A DNA stretch of 64,000 bases, taken from the NCBI RefSeq assembly GCF_000003815.2, contig NC_049979.1, forward strand, positions 26,331,213 to 26,395,212, written 5' to 3'. The position numbers and the translations under genes are program-made. Shown in pieces: positions 1 to 12,700 of this stretch; within the stretch, counting starts at the first letter, position 1, and every line of letters begins with the position of its first letter. The DNA is from Branchiostoma floridae. Its lineage: Eukaryota; Chordata; Leptocardii; Amphioxiformes; Branchiostomatidae. Under the pieces are notes generated by a model. It saw only the letters and a list, made by a program, of their open reading frames with translations, was not told where the DNA came from and made no database searches.

Positions 1-100
1 GAAGGCTAATTAGAGGTACAGTTTCAAAGTAAGAATAAAGTAATGGAGCACATGACTTCAATGTCTAATATTATGATGCTACATTTGCACAGACACAGAC
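1..100. repeat. dispersed repeat, copy 1
   Basis: The stretch containing GTACAGTTTCAAAGTAAGA and ending near ATGATGCTACATTTGC recurs at about 6116-6210 with a few substitutions and a small indel. It is AT-rich and noncoding. I do not recognise the family; the two copies bracket the gene-free left end of the window. Confidence 0.7.
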
Positions 101-1240
101 AATGAATGAAGACCTTTTTTGCACATTTTTGCCATATCGGGCTAAGTCTATAACAAACAACAAGTCCACACAATAACGCAAAAGTCTGCGAAAGCTTTAA
201 GTTCCAACAAGTTTTATCTGATGATGCTCAGAGAAATGTATACGATAGACAAGGAAACGATGTACACAAAATATCGATCTGTTCTTAATTAGCTGCTTCT
301 TGACCTGCTAATACAGTATAGAGATAGGACAGAAATGTGCTCCTACGGTTTTTGCTTGGTGATAAGTCTAACAAGGGGAAGATGCTAATTATATTGTGGT
401 ATGTATAGAAGATAGCTGGAAAGAAAAGGTGATTTTTTTTCAGTACGCACAATAACATACAAGTGCGCGAAACTTTATTTGTCAAAGAAATGTTAAGCAA
501 ACAACCTACAGAATAACAGCATTTCTGCTCTAAATGATAACAATACATTGATAAAATTGTGAACGTCATTGGTTTTATAACAGGTTATTTTTTTTAATCG
601 ATTGAGTTGAAATTTGGCACAAAGGTAAAATATATCCTCTTGTGCAGATTCATAAAAGAAAAATCCAAATGTCTTAATTTGTTACTTAGATTTCTATGAC
701 TGACCGAGATAATTTCAAGATAACCACACCCTTGTCAGATGTTCACTTTCTCTACATATCTGACCCACTACAATTACTGCAGGAAACTAAAATTACATGT
801 ACGTCTGCAGAATGCTTACATAGGTTACGTGCCTGTTCTCATTTTCGAACTTCCGATAGTTCATCTTTTACAGCTGCTAGGTGGATTGCATAGAATATGA
901 CAGCGGATCCCGTTGAATTTAGAGCCGGACACGTGATTTGTTAATTGAGTATTTTAATTTTAGGCTAAATTTCCGTTAGCCGAAAGAAACAAACCTTGGC
1001 ATAGTAATTAGGTGTGTTAAAGCCAAGAGGAGTACAAAATGGGATTCGTCTTAGTTTATTGGAAAGTATACAACAGAATCTTTTAATCGACACGTCGCAT
1101 ATCCTGTACCCTGAATATTGATCTAACTTAAACTTAAACCGCCGACTTCAAAGCGTGTGGCCCTTCTGAAATCAACTCAGTCGCTCATAAAAACCTGATC
1201 GACAAGTTGAGATATTTTAATCTCAAGTTAACAAACCTTT
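101..1240. other. gene-free AT-rich stretch
   Basis: I see no exon with a supported reading frame, no RNA gene and no clear repeat structure here. The short open frames are in AT-rich, low-information sequence. Confidence 0.5.
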
Positions 1241-1330
1241 CTCTTACTACATATAGAAGAAGATGAACTTTATTGCACGACAACTGTAAAGGATACAATG
1301 TGTGGCAACATGTACATACAATACATATAG
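1241..1330 (-). repeat. probable LINE 3' tail
   Basis: The plus strand reads AAGATGAACTTTATTGCAC followed by short ACAT/CAATA-rich repeats. This resembles the 3' ends of CR1/L2-like non-LTR elements, where AATAAA-type sequence sits just before a simple repeat, so the element would lie on the minus strand. No coding part is attached. Similar tails occur near 19500 (attached to an RT fragment) and near 43190. Family assignment is inference. Confidence 0.4.
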
Positions 1331-1690
1331 AACAGTTTAACTACATGAGTTGCTATTATCTAAAAATCTAAGAAACTAAGCTATTTTACAAGTGGTAATA
1401 GCAGTGGTATATTAAACAATCAGTCTGGCGTTGTGTGCTGCTTCAGGACAGTATGATATTTTCTCGTTTTTAAAGAAGTTGTACATGAATTGACCCCGAC
1501 ATAAAATCGCTCTAAAATCGCTCTAAAACGCAGACCCCGACATAAAATCGCTCTAAAACGCAGCCATATCCGTATTTGCTGATGCAGATACTAATCTTTA
1601 GTTCTTTATTTCTGTGATTCTTATCGATAACAGTTTTCTTCCAAATACATATTAGTCGTATCTAACTTATTAAATTTGTTTCTTTTTCAG

Positions 1691-1860
1691 CGCACGTATA
1701 AGCGGCAGGCCTGTTTCCCGCCACCACCGTTCATCGGTTCTGTGCCATCCGCTGTACATCTACAACTGGGCAGCTGCAGTACCATCACCGGACTCTAGGA
1801 GGCAGTCCTCTTCATGTTATTCCGCTCTTGCTGGTCAGACAGAGAACAATATTGCTTTTT
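1691..1860 (+). other. possible isolated exon (plus strand), unidentified
   Basis: A long pyrimidine tract ending in TTTCTTTTTCAG precedes a GC-rich 170 bp island in AT-rich DNA, as expected at a 3' splice site. One frame stays open for 57 codons after that acceptor and then stops at TAA. The translation (containing LCHPLYIYNWAAAV) matches no family I know. AATAAATGA-like polyadenylation sequence lies near 2300. It could be the terminal exon of a gene starting left of the window, an untranslated exon, or a chance open frame. Confidence 0.25.
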
Positions 1861-2399
1861 AATAAGGGGCATTGTGCCACCTTGCTGAATCAATATTCGT
1901 AACAGTAGAACCGTTGCATCACTCCAGTAAACCCTTAGTGACTCCGTAGAAGTGTGTTTCAGTTTAAGGAACGCTTAGTGACCGATGAAGAGCTGTCTTG
2001 TTAACGTTGTTGTTTATTTTTGAGTGAGCTCGAGAAAAGTTTATTTTGTCAAAACCGTCTGGTTGCCTGGTGAATATTGGTTGAATATTGACCATGGAAC
2101 ATGTAACGTAGATGTACTTTATGCAGTTTTTTTTCGAAAAGTTTTAGATTTATTGATCCAATCTACACATATGGTCAGATCATATTTGATTCACACTAAT
2201 GATCTCGAATGATAAGCATGTTTTAGCTCAAAACCAACATGGTATTTAGCACTAACGTGTGCAGAGAAACAACGTTGTATTATTAAGCAAGATTAAATCT
2301 AAATGAATAAATGAAAAATTCTATAGCGTTAACTTTTATTTTCCTTATGGACACATAACATTTGTAGGGACATTACCTGCATGTATGCAGGTATGGTTT

Positions 2400-3040
2400 T
2401 CACGGGCGTGGGAAAATTTGGAAGCTGGGGATTTAGGGCGCTGTATCTCGAGAACGGATGGTGCGAGCACGACGATTTTTGGTACGCGGGTTGGGGGTGG
2501 TGACCTGACACTAAGGTTTGATTTTGGGCCTCCCGGCGCTTGAACTTGACATTGCAGGTGGCATTTTTTTTGTGTTTTTTGGGCACTTTTGGCGCTGTGT
2601 GTCCGGAACGATACGCGCCATTGCGACGATTTTTGGCGCATGGGTGGGAAGTTGTTGCCTGTTGCCTAGGATTGACTTTGGGCCTTGTCGCGTTTGAACT
2701 TGACGCGGCAGGTCGAATTTTGTGTCCGGGAGGGGTATTTCCGGAGTTATATCTTCTGAACGGTTGGTGCGGGCGCGATGATATTTGGCACATGTGTTGG
2801 CGGTGGCTGAATAATTCTCAATTTTGATTTTGGCGCCCTTGGTGCTTGAACTTGACATTCCAGGTTACCTTTTGTGCGGGCACGGCGCGTGCGCTGTATC
2901 TCCGGAACGCAAGGTGCCATTGTGTTGCTATTTGTAACGTGGGCTGTTGCTGGTGTCCTGGTGGTCAGGTTTGATTTTGGGTCTCCTAGTGCTTGAACTT
3001 GATACTGTAGGTTGACCCTGTTTTCGCGTGGTTGGGGCAT
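2400..3040. repeat. ~150 bp tandem repeat, four degenerate units
   Basis: A unit of about 150 bp recurs four times. Each carries GATTTTGGG..., then GCTTGAACTTGACA and a CAGGT or TAGGT box (near 2520, 2680, 2825 and 2970), and most also carry a CTGTATCTC(C/G)(G/A)GAACG box. The array is unusually GC- and G-rich for this region and leaves long open frames on both strands because few stops arise in the unit. I consider those frames by-products, since no start context, splice sites or recognisable domain accompany them. Confidence 0.7.
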
Positions 3041-4549
3041 CCCCCCAATATCTGCTTGGTTGCTGACGGTTGGTTGGGTAGAACCATCATCTGTTTTGCT
3101 GATTGAGAGGTCTTTAAGTTACACCTAAACCATCATCTGGCCTGGCCACCTTCAATGTATCAGTTACTTTTATCAACAGTGTCTGACCTGCCAGATGATA
3201 TACTTAGTCTAGTATCTGTTGCTGTATTTGTTAGGTACAGTTTGAGTTTGCTTCTTAGTCCGAGTTTGTGGTATTTTGAGAGCTGTGTAGTACTGGTTTA
3301 ATGTTCTGGTACAAGTTCCTTTACCCTGTTGGCAATCAGCAGAAGATACACTTTTCTAAAGTGGAGGAGAAATGTATAGAGCTTGAGTGTAAGACAGAGG
3401 TATGTGTATGATTTTTCCTGTTTCTTGTTGTTTCTTTGGGGATGCCATTTCCGTATTGTATGCAGGTAATTTGTAGTTTGGGGCTAGTCATATTCGCTTG
3501 ATTTTTGGGCCTGCTTAAACTATAGTACGGCCAAGGTTAAGTGGTAGAGGCTTTGTTTTGTTTTAAATTTGGTATCGTTTGTTGCATTTTGTCACTGCAA
3601 AAATATGATGAAATTGTTTCCTCCTCTAAGCAGCTGCTAATTGATTTGGGGGGATGTTTGCTGGGTGTTCACTCTGACTACAACAGCTTTCTGAAATTTT
3701 TATAGTTGCCAGCAGCTTGCCATTTATGAATGGGATTGACAAGGACATTTTGAGTAGTAAATTCTGCTGTAAAATTTGGCTTAGGAACTTCAGGAGATTT
3801 AGGTTTTAGTTGGACGGATTGAACAAAATATCATACCACCCTAATGCTGCTGGATGGGGCCTACCACTATTCATATTGTCTATGGAACTACTGTAAAAAT
3901 ATAATTTTTTCAAATTATGCAAATAACCTTCCAGTGTCAAGTGTTATAGCACTCCAGAAATAAATCTTCAATTAATATCATTGGTACAATAAGCAATAAG
4001 AAGATTTAGCAGCTGCATTAGGTCAGTACATTGAAATAGGAAGATATCAGTACTGAATATATCATATGTGACAGAATAACTACAAGGGCCATCTGACTCT
4101 GAGACCAAAAAAGGTAGGAAAAGTCGTCTCAATAACTTTAAGGTACTGTGGTTGGTTACATGCTTAAGAAATCCAAAATAATCAATGTTCATCCATGCCC
4201 AAACTTACACATTCTGAAAATGGAATTTCAGACTTTTGCATGGTGCACAACCAACACGGTAAAAATATCACTTTTCCAACCACGCAACCACGGACAAAAA
4301 GGAAAAAAATACACAATAGGCCTACAGACACCTAATACATTTCATGCAGGCCTGAGGTCTACGAACTCTTGTTGAGTATGTTTTTTACAATGGGCACAAT
4401 AAATCTCTCCATGGTTTTTGACGTATGTACGAGGCTCAGAAGCCGCACGTAGAAGGAAAAATCTTATAATAAAAAGCAAGTGACTAATTTGCTGTTTGTA
4501 CATGTACTAGTGGATTTCTATCATGCAGAAACTCAGTATATATCCTGTA
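3041..4549. other. gene-free stretch
   Basis: No supported exon, RNA gene or clear repeat seen. The open frames near 3968-4375 are short and AT-rich and show no splice or domain support. Confidence 0.45.
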
Positions 4550-5262
4550 GAGACTTAGAAGTGCTTTTAAGGCTGATCTGGTGTTGAGAAGCTGCATAAA
4601 GAAGACAAGATCTTGATAAGAGGTATTGTAACTATTGTATCTATAACTTCAATCAAATAGAAAGATGTGTTTGAGTCCGATCTGTTGTTGGGAAACTACA
4701 AGAAGAAGATTTAGCATGAAATCTCTGTCGCACTTCCGTCGACCTTCTTCAGGAGTGATAATTCAGTTACTCTGATCACGATGGGGGGGGGGGGGGGGGG
4801 GTTAAAGGAGGCCATCTACATAACAGCACACCAGCCGACACTCAACAGAGACGGGGGCCGATATCGCCTGCCAGGCATTTATGATTCGTTACTCGAGTCA
4901 CGTGTCGCTAAGTCACGTGATCAGAGTAACTGAATCATCACTCCTTAAGAAGGTGGACGGAAGCGGGACTGAAAATTCGAAGTAAGCAAATTTTGGTGTT
5001 GTATGACAGTGGAAAATATTCAATAAAGAAGAAGGTTTGGCCAAGAAGTATTGTAATAATGTATAGCTTTAACTATATAGAAACTTATGATTATATGTGC
5101 TTCTAAGGCCTATCTGGTGTTGAGAAGTGGCATAAAGAAGAGAAGATCTTCGTAAGAGGTATCGTAACCATCTATAACAGAATGTTAGATGGGTTTGAGT
5201 CTGATTTGATGTTGAGAAGCTTCAAGAGAAAGAGAAGAAGATCTGGATAAGAAGCACGTAAC
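4550..5262 (+). repeat. duplicated ~170 bp segment flanking a MITE
   Basis: The segment at about 4556-4715 (TCTGGTGTTGAGAAGCTGCA, then CATAAAGAAGA...) recurs at about 5090-5260 in the same orientation. Each segment also contains an internal ~90 bp degenerate duplication of the GTTGAGAAGCT..AAGAAGA motif. The MITE at 4731-4965 and a G19 run lie between the copies. Noncoding. Confidence 0.6.
4731..4965. mobile_element. short inverted-repeat element (MITE)
   Basis: The left end CACTTCCGTCGACCTTCTTC.. (4731-4780) is repeated in reverse complement at 4916-4965, giving imperfect 50 bp terminal inverted repeats around about 135 bp. A run of 19 G sits just inside the left arm. The core (CAACAGAGACGGGGGCCGAT..) resembles the core of the inverted-repeat element at 18606-18765, so the two probably belong to one family. 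No coding capacity. Confidence 0.7.
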
Positions 5263-5739
5263 TGATCTAAATGTTCAACAGATACAAACTAAGGTTAATA
5301 GAAGGTCTGTGTACAAGTCCGTAGACGCTAATAAAAAATGCGTGTTCTTGATGAAAATTTGTTGTGTCTTTTGTATTCTTATTGTGCTAGCCTATACACA
5401 TTGTACTCATTCGAAAATAAACAAGTGACCGTAGATAACATACTCTGTGACGTAATTATGGTTTATGTCTGTTGTGTTGTTTTTGTTGTGTGTGAAATTG
5501 TGTTTATATCACATACAGAACACATTACATCGATTTAAACCAAATACTTACTTAAAAGATGACCTACCTATTACTGCCAAATGTAAAACTCAATCCTGTA
5601 CGCCTCAACAGCAAAATCAGCGTCTCAAAAGAACGAAACCAAGTGAGAACAAGTGACCGTGAGTACATGTACGTATACTCTGATCTGTGACCGTAGGTAC
5701 TCAGTAACGTTTTTATGGTTTCCGCCGCGTCAGTTGGAA

Positions 5740-6033
5740 CAATATGATATATATTCTGCCGATGATATGGACAGTCACAGACAGTTTAATAATCATATGT
5801 CATAGCCAGCGTAGTCTGAGGAGGGTGAACATGGTTGGGAGGCCAGTACCAGACAGCACTTCGGCATTGGTGACTTTGTCCTTCCATGATATGATCAGGA
5901 CGCGACGAATACACCTCATGTGGAGGGCATTTAACCTGCTTTCCTGCTTGGCATGTACATTTAGGCGCTCATGCGCATGCACCGAAATTCTAAAAAAAAT
6001 ACTTAAGACCAAATACCTAATTTTTAGGACCAT
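5740..6033 (-). mobile_element. RTE-like non-LTR retrotransposon, C-terminal fragment
   Basis: On the minus strand 5800-6033 encodes KQESRLNALHMRCIRRVLI then SWKDKVTNAEVLSGTGLP and LLRLRWL. This is the conserved tail after the reverse transcriptase in RTE-type LINEs (usual form RLNxFHLRCLRRILxIxWxDxVTNxEVL...RLRWLGHV). The frame breaks right after RLRWL, where an expected GHV..RM block follows in other members, so this is a truncated, dead copy. No RT or endonuclease domain is left. Confidence 0.75.
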
Positions 6034-6627
6034 CCTTGACTCTTAAAAAGCCAGCCATCTATTCATGCCTTTCGTGGACGATGATAAAAGAATCTTTTAT
6101 TTGAAAAATCACACCCGAGGGCTAATTGTAGGTACAGTTTCAAAGTAAGAGTAAAGTAATGAAGTACATGAATCTCATGAATGTCTAATCAACTATGATG
6201 CTACATTTGCTGTTATTAGGTTCAACTTCTTCTTTAAAAACAATTGTTTATAAACTGTCCAACGTTCTACATACTGAGTAAGTTTTGCGATTTTTGTAAA
6301 AATGAAATTTTTTGGCGATCTCTTAAGTTGTAAAAGCTGAAATTGTGGCAACAATTCTGAAATTACCTCGTAGAAGGGACCTGAAAAGTGTATTTAAACA
6401 GCATCATACAGTTTTAAGTAAACTACTAGTCATTACAAACTTGTTTCCCAATTCCGGGAAAAAACTACGTATTAGAGCAGCCCGGCTAAGCATTACGTAA
6501 AATCAGAAAGGCTGATGCTCTATGGCAAATGACATACACTCTCTATGGAGAAGTCAGACTATTATACTTCAACTTGTTGCGCTTTTTTCTGAATATTTCT
6601 ACAGCTTTATACCTATGCATATCTATC

Positions 6628-6633
6628 TTTATT
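6628..6633 (-). terminator. candidate polyadenylation signal of the SDR gene
   Basis: AATAAA on the minus strand (TTTATT on plus), about 100 bases past the SDR stop codon at 6731-6733. Spacing is suitable for the 3' UTR end; assignment is by position only. Confidence 0.5.
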
Positions 6634-6730
6634 TCTCATTATTCTTTGGTTTCTTGTACATATTTCGTACTCTTGTATATACCATTGTACGAAATTCAAT
6701 GTTCACTGATCATCTAATTGTAAGAGTAGG

Positions 6731-9700
6731 TTAGCCGGTCAGTCCGACCATTTCTTCGCTGACATGCCAGAGTTTCCTGGCTGTGACGTCATCCTTGCCA
6801 ACCGGAGCTAATTCATGTGGCTTGCAGTCACTAAGGAGGAAGAGAAATGAAGAAAATATCATTAATTAAACGGTCGGCAATTTTCTCAGTTTTCAGCCAT
6901 GCAAAGGCTTCTCTATTTTTCGTTACAGTTACAGTATCAGTATCAGATAATTTGACCTAGGCTTTATTCAGATTGTAAACAATACAATACAATACATGTA
7001 TTATAGATACAACTAAAACGAACGCGGATTTTCTTTTGTTCAAGTAATATCCATGAAAGGGCGGACGACAATATTGAGATGAAAACGTAATTAACAAAGA
7101 ACAATGCCATGATTTTCAGGTCGTTCAAACCCCCAAGCACGCATGCGCGGCGACAGGAATTGTGGGGAACATGTCAAAGGTAAGGGCGCCTGAGACATTT
7201 AAAAAACACGTCAGGACAATGTTGTGCAAATCACCACAATGGTCGAGACGTTCAAGAACTGTTTACAAGGCGGGGGCCTTGACCTTTGACACATGACCCA
7301 CAATTCCTGTCGAGTGGACACTGAGAATGATGAACGAGAATTTTAACGAAGCGCACAGTATCACAAACTACAAGTGGCGTTATCGTAAAACTAACTATAG
7401 TAAAATAACGGTAATGTCGTAAAACAGCCTCACCTGAAGTAAGCACCGGACGTCGTCTCTAGTTCCTTGTCCACGGCGAGTCTTACAGTGGTTTGTGCTC
7501 CTTGTTTGGCGGTCTTGGCGAACAGGTAGACCCAGGCCGTGAAGAAGGGACCAAGTAGCAGCATTATCCAGCCCAGAGTTGTGGAGAAGTTACGGGACAG
7601 CTCGGTACTGACGACTCCCGGATGGAGGGCGTTAGCCGTGACACCAGTACCTAACGGTTGTCAAATTCAAAACAGAGTCTAATTTGCATAATCATCATAC
7701 CATTACGTTTGTCTTTATCAACGTTACCCAGAGTTCAACAGTCATGACAATCCGTTCATCTCTTCTTGACTTCCTCTTTCGAAGGCTGCAACTGAAAGGC
7801 AGTTAAAAACTGAGAGCCCATACATTTTCCGCCAACCACAAGAGCTGTATACCAACCAAAGATCTTGCCCAGATCACGAATTCGCGAAATATCAAAACCA
7901 AATCTCGAGATCTTATCAATATCATGCATTCAATAGTTATCGCATTGACAGACAGACAGACGAACAGACACACACACACACACACACAGACACAAGTTTG
8001 AAATGATGCAAATTGGGTCTTTTGGGTCCCAGTTGTGATCAATTCATGCTCTTTGCATAAGATACATAAAGGGTAATGGTACCGTCGTCTGACTATGGTT
8101 AACTGTATACACAGCCCAATTTAGATGTCATTAAAAGAAAACAATAAAATTGAATGCGTCAAAAAGCCGTTCCTCAAGCAACTGGATATAATTTCGGAAA
8201 CAGACGTTTCAGATAGTACTAGTATCCAGGATCCGCCGTCAGTATCACTGACGACAGATAGTGGATACCTGGATGTCTATTATAACCTTCATCGACGTAA
8301 TGAAATTGGACGTTTTCCGCGTACCTTCTAGCCTCCTGGCCAACTCTCTCATGAACAGAACGCTTGCTAACATGGACTGACAGTACGCCCCGTGCGGACT
8401 GTACGACTTCTCGCCGTTGATGTCGTCAAAGTTGATCTTTCCTCTCTTGTACAAGACGGCAGAGACGATGATGACCCTGCTGGGAGCAGACGTCTTCAGT
8501 AGGTCCAGTAGTAAGTTGGTCAGTAGGAAGTGACCCAGGTGATTCGTGGCAAACTGTCTGTCAAATCCGTCTTCGGTAACCCATTTTGAACAAGCACTTA
8601 CGGCTGGAACGAGGTTTGGAAATTCACAAAAATGTAATTATTAACACGAAATGCGTATATGCTGTTAATATTTTAGGATGGCGAATTACTATGCCTCGAG
8701 TTCGCGCGCATTGAAAATATGCAGTGTTAGGATTTTTTATTATCATTGGCGCAATAATACCTTTAAGCCCTTAAATCTAGAGGGATATCCTTTATTCCTA
8801 TACACGGCCCGGCTTTTCTGCTTCAGAAGTATTTCCTGTGAGAGACGGTCGCTAGATCTGAGACTCCTTTCGGGGATTTGAAAACATCTAAGGTCTATTT
8901 TATATCTACACATACAAAGGCCAACAAATGCAATAAAAACACGTAGCGATATTTTACGAAGTGACAGATAAAGGGCCCTAAACAGAAGTGAGTGTTATTT
9001 AAAGGACGTAAAAATGTACCCTACGTCACTGTGTATGATAAAGTAATCACAAGTCCTGTGCGCATAAAAAAAGCATTCAGGATTCTACTTAACCCCCCTG
9101 GTACCTATGAAAATTTACAAAACTTATTCCAGGGGTGGTAGGAAAGACAGTTTTGCCTTATATGAACCAGTTGGCCTTCTTGGTGTGCTAATCGCCTGTG
9201 CTGTGTTACTTTGATTGTAAAAAAAAAATATCTACAGTTTCAAACCTGCATTGTTTATCAGAATGTCCAGGCTCGTTTCTCTCTTCTTGATTTTTGCGGC
9301 GAACTTGCGAATGGAGGCGAGAGATGCCAAGTTTAACTCCTCCACGACGACATTTCCGTTTCCGGTGGTTTGCCGGATGTCGCTGGCAGCTGCATCCGCT
9401 TTCGTGATGTCCCTGCAAGCCAGGATGACTCGGGCCCCTGGACGGTGCGTGGAAAAAGCGATTGTTTTGTTTGACCGTATGAAATTAAAGTACAATATTT
9501 TCCTTTAATATTCCACTATTATGATAGTTGTTTCCATTCTGTCGGGAGTTGGTAATTCACTACAAATCACCCGGATGGAAGCCTGGTGAACCTCCGTCTC
9601 GCATCAGCCATACGGTGATTTACATAATTCACCATGCCCGGGAGAGGAGATAGGCGCCGCCAGGGGAATAACTGCCTGTCGAGCCAGTATCGGTATGCAA

Positions 9701-12700
9701 ATGTTGTGCTGCCCCTACGACTGATTAAAAAGCTATGGGACTGATTATGATAGTATTATTTAAGTAACATACACGTAAGCATTTAGCCAAATATACACCC
9801 TTCTCCTGTTATTGAACATTCCGCCATCAAAAAATCATTCTTCAGACTCACTTTTGTTGCAAGTTGATTCAATTATGACTGTAAGTGGCGTCATATCAAA
9901 CATTTCGGAGCACAGCACAGTGGGTCAATTACTGAAAATCACCATGATTAAGACCCGATTGCTTCTTTGCGAACCGCTGTGCTAGTTTCCGTTGTCATGT
10001 TAAATGTAACAGGAGAAGGGTATATAATTTGCTGCAAATGCTTGCGTGTATGTTAGCTTAATGATGACTATTATGGACGTGGAATTAAAAGGAAAAAATG
10101 TTTACTTTGGTTTCACACGGTCTCCATCATACAAAGGAGGATATAACCTCCTTGATCATACATCTATATTGCAATATGTCAATATGTTGAAGACGTAGCT
10201 AATAGTCAACTATGATTCGATATTTTTGTAATGCCGGTCGTTACAATATCAGAATTGCGGATATGTGAAAATGCGAATAATTTTACTTTTATTTGAGGAA
10301 CTTTCATGAACGTTATGTACGTCGTACGATACGACAATACAACTGGTAGGAAACAAGCGAAATACTTTTTTTTTTCAAAACGCCGATGGAATGGACACGA
10401 TATGATAGGATGAATATAGGATTCAAGTGGCCTTGAAAAACGCTTATGAATACATATAAGTACTAACTCTAGGTCACTTTTATCCACTGGGTAGCCTACA
10501 TCCTTTGAAAAAAAGGGGTATGTAGGGATGTCAAGTCGACGGACGGACGGCGGGTTCAACTTGCCGTAGTTTCAAAACATTGCAGTTTGAAACCACCGTC
10601 CGTCGACCTGATATCCCTAAGCACTCTGTTTTTAAATGCCACGGATATAAGCTACCCCACGGGTAAAGGTGAACTAACGTTACTTGAGTCTGTTTTTCGA
10701 GGGGTCCCATTTCAGTTCCGCAAATATTTCATAAAACGCTGAGACTGAAAATTAGGTACTAGAATGTTAAACAAAAGTCAAACGGTATGTAGGCAAATAT
10801 ATGCATACCGTAAATTGTGGACAGAAACAGAAGTCATACAAAGGGCGGTCGCCAAACACTGTTACTACTACATAAAAGAACACCTGTTCTATCCACCCCC
10901 TCCCTATACAAACAAAAACCGACCTGGCCTTGAATTTAAAAATCTCACATGAACAAGAGTTAAACGCTAGTTCACGTACCGTTATCCTTGGGGTAAACTA
11001 TATCCGCTGTTTTTAAAAACAGTGTATTTAGAGATGTGAAGTCAGTATCTGTATCTATATAGCCGGTATAACCACCGTTCGGCGTAACACACCAGCTTAG
11101 TCGACGGACGGTACGTGGTTTCAAATAATATTTTCAAAATACAAATTACAGATTGACACCATATAATGCTCCGTCCGTCGAATTGATATCCCTAAATATC
11201 TCTTTTTTTGAAACATCGGATATAGGTAACCTCGCGGATAAAGGTGACTAGCAAAACTGGATTAGTCAACGTTCTGCACCAAATTCAGAAAGGCAGCATT
11301 TCGTTAGATTCAAACAGCCTGGCTAGCTTCGCTTTCCGCTAAATTTAGGCCCCCGAACCAGGCTTTACGTAGGACTTAACCGGTAGTCCGATACACTATA
11401 TATCTGCCCTTTTCGCGTTATCAGCTGTTTTGATTTGGCAAGTTTGGCCATGTTGATTTGATTATTTGGATGACGTCCCAAGGGAACCCAAAAACTGATG
11501 CGAGCGTGCGAATAAAAAAAGTTTGACAAAGAAAGTTGTACTCATTATGAAATTAGAGTGGTCTGGAAGGTTGAACATATGACTGAAAACACAGAATATG
11601 GTATACCAAACGATAGATTCTTCATTTTCGTTCTTTCACATCTTTGACCTTGGAATATTCTCTGACATTAGTATACGTTTTCCGATAGATATTTGTTTTT
11701 GCAATCCACGCCATATATTTGCATATTTTGAAGCTGCTTTGCACGACTCACAGTATGGTTGAAGACTTTTTATTCTATTTTTTGGAAACGGTAAAAAAAA
11801 GTATGCGCGTGTGTATGTTATCCATATAATTAAATGAACATGGCCTTATGATTCCACTGAGAGACGAACGATACCTTTGGCTGCCAAAGCACGTGCTGTC
11901 TCTTTTCCAGTGCCTTTGTTCGCTCCTGTGATGATGACCGTTTTCCCATCGAGACGTTCTCCGCTCTTATACCCACCGTCACCGTTATCACTGTACCGCT
12001 TCCAGAAGAAGTAACCAACGCCTAGTAGGAATTTTGAAAGAAAACAGACGTTGTACATTCTTAGGGACGAGTCAGAAATCATCATTGAGGGTTGGGGAAG
12101 AGGTGCTCATTTTTGACTAGGATAGACATAATACAAAATTTCTCTTTTGCGTATGATCGAAGTAAAATAAAATGAAAATATAAAAAGGTATACATTGTTG
12201 TTGGGTCGAAACGGTATGTGGGCGTTTTCGCCCCATATACTATTCAATGCTTTGTCCCGTTTCCGTTGTTCTTTTTCACGTTACAACTTTTCCATTGTCA
12301 GTATTGTAGTGTGCAACTTACCATCTCGTCTGTACCTCTACGGTCACGGTGTGAGTGTTGACCGCCCACCCGCTCACTTCATTAGCGCAAGAATTTTACG
12401 GGGTCGGTTTCAATTTACTTGACTCACGTATTTGACAGTAATGAGAAAATATGCAGCTAGAAAATTCTAGTAGGCATTTGATTTAGTAGACTAGGTGGTT
12501 TTAAAATACCGTTGACGTTGGTTACCGGTCGCTACTGTACCAGTGTAAGTCACCCAAACGTCTACAAACATCTAAGTCTTAGATTGCTGTCATTCAGAAG
12601 CCATGCACACGGCATGTTCAGGGTATAAACAAACTAGTTCGGGCGTGACACCCCAGGCGAAAAACCGAGTCAGGCACAAAATTACGAGATTACGAGGGCA

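Noticed and set aside
2329-3040. Overlapping open frames of 95-154 codons on both strands
   Set aside because: They run through the ~150 bp tandem repeat; long frames follow from the unit's lack of stops, and no start, splice or domain support exists.
8125-8331. 68-codon plus-strand frame next to SDR exon 4
   Set aside because: Lies in a dispersed repeat in the SDR intron and ends across the exon 4 donor; no independent support.
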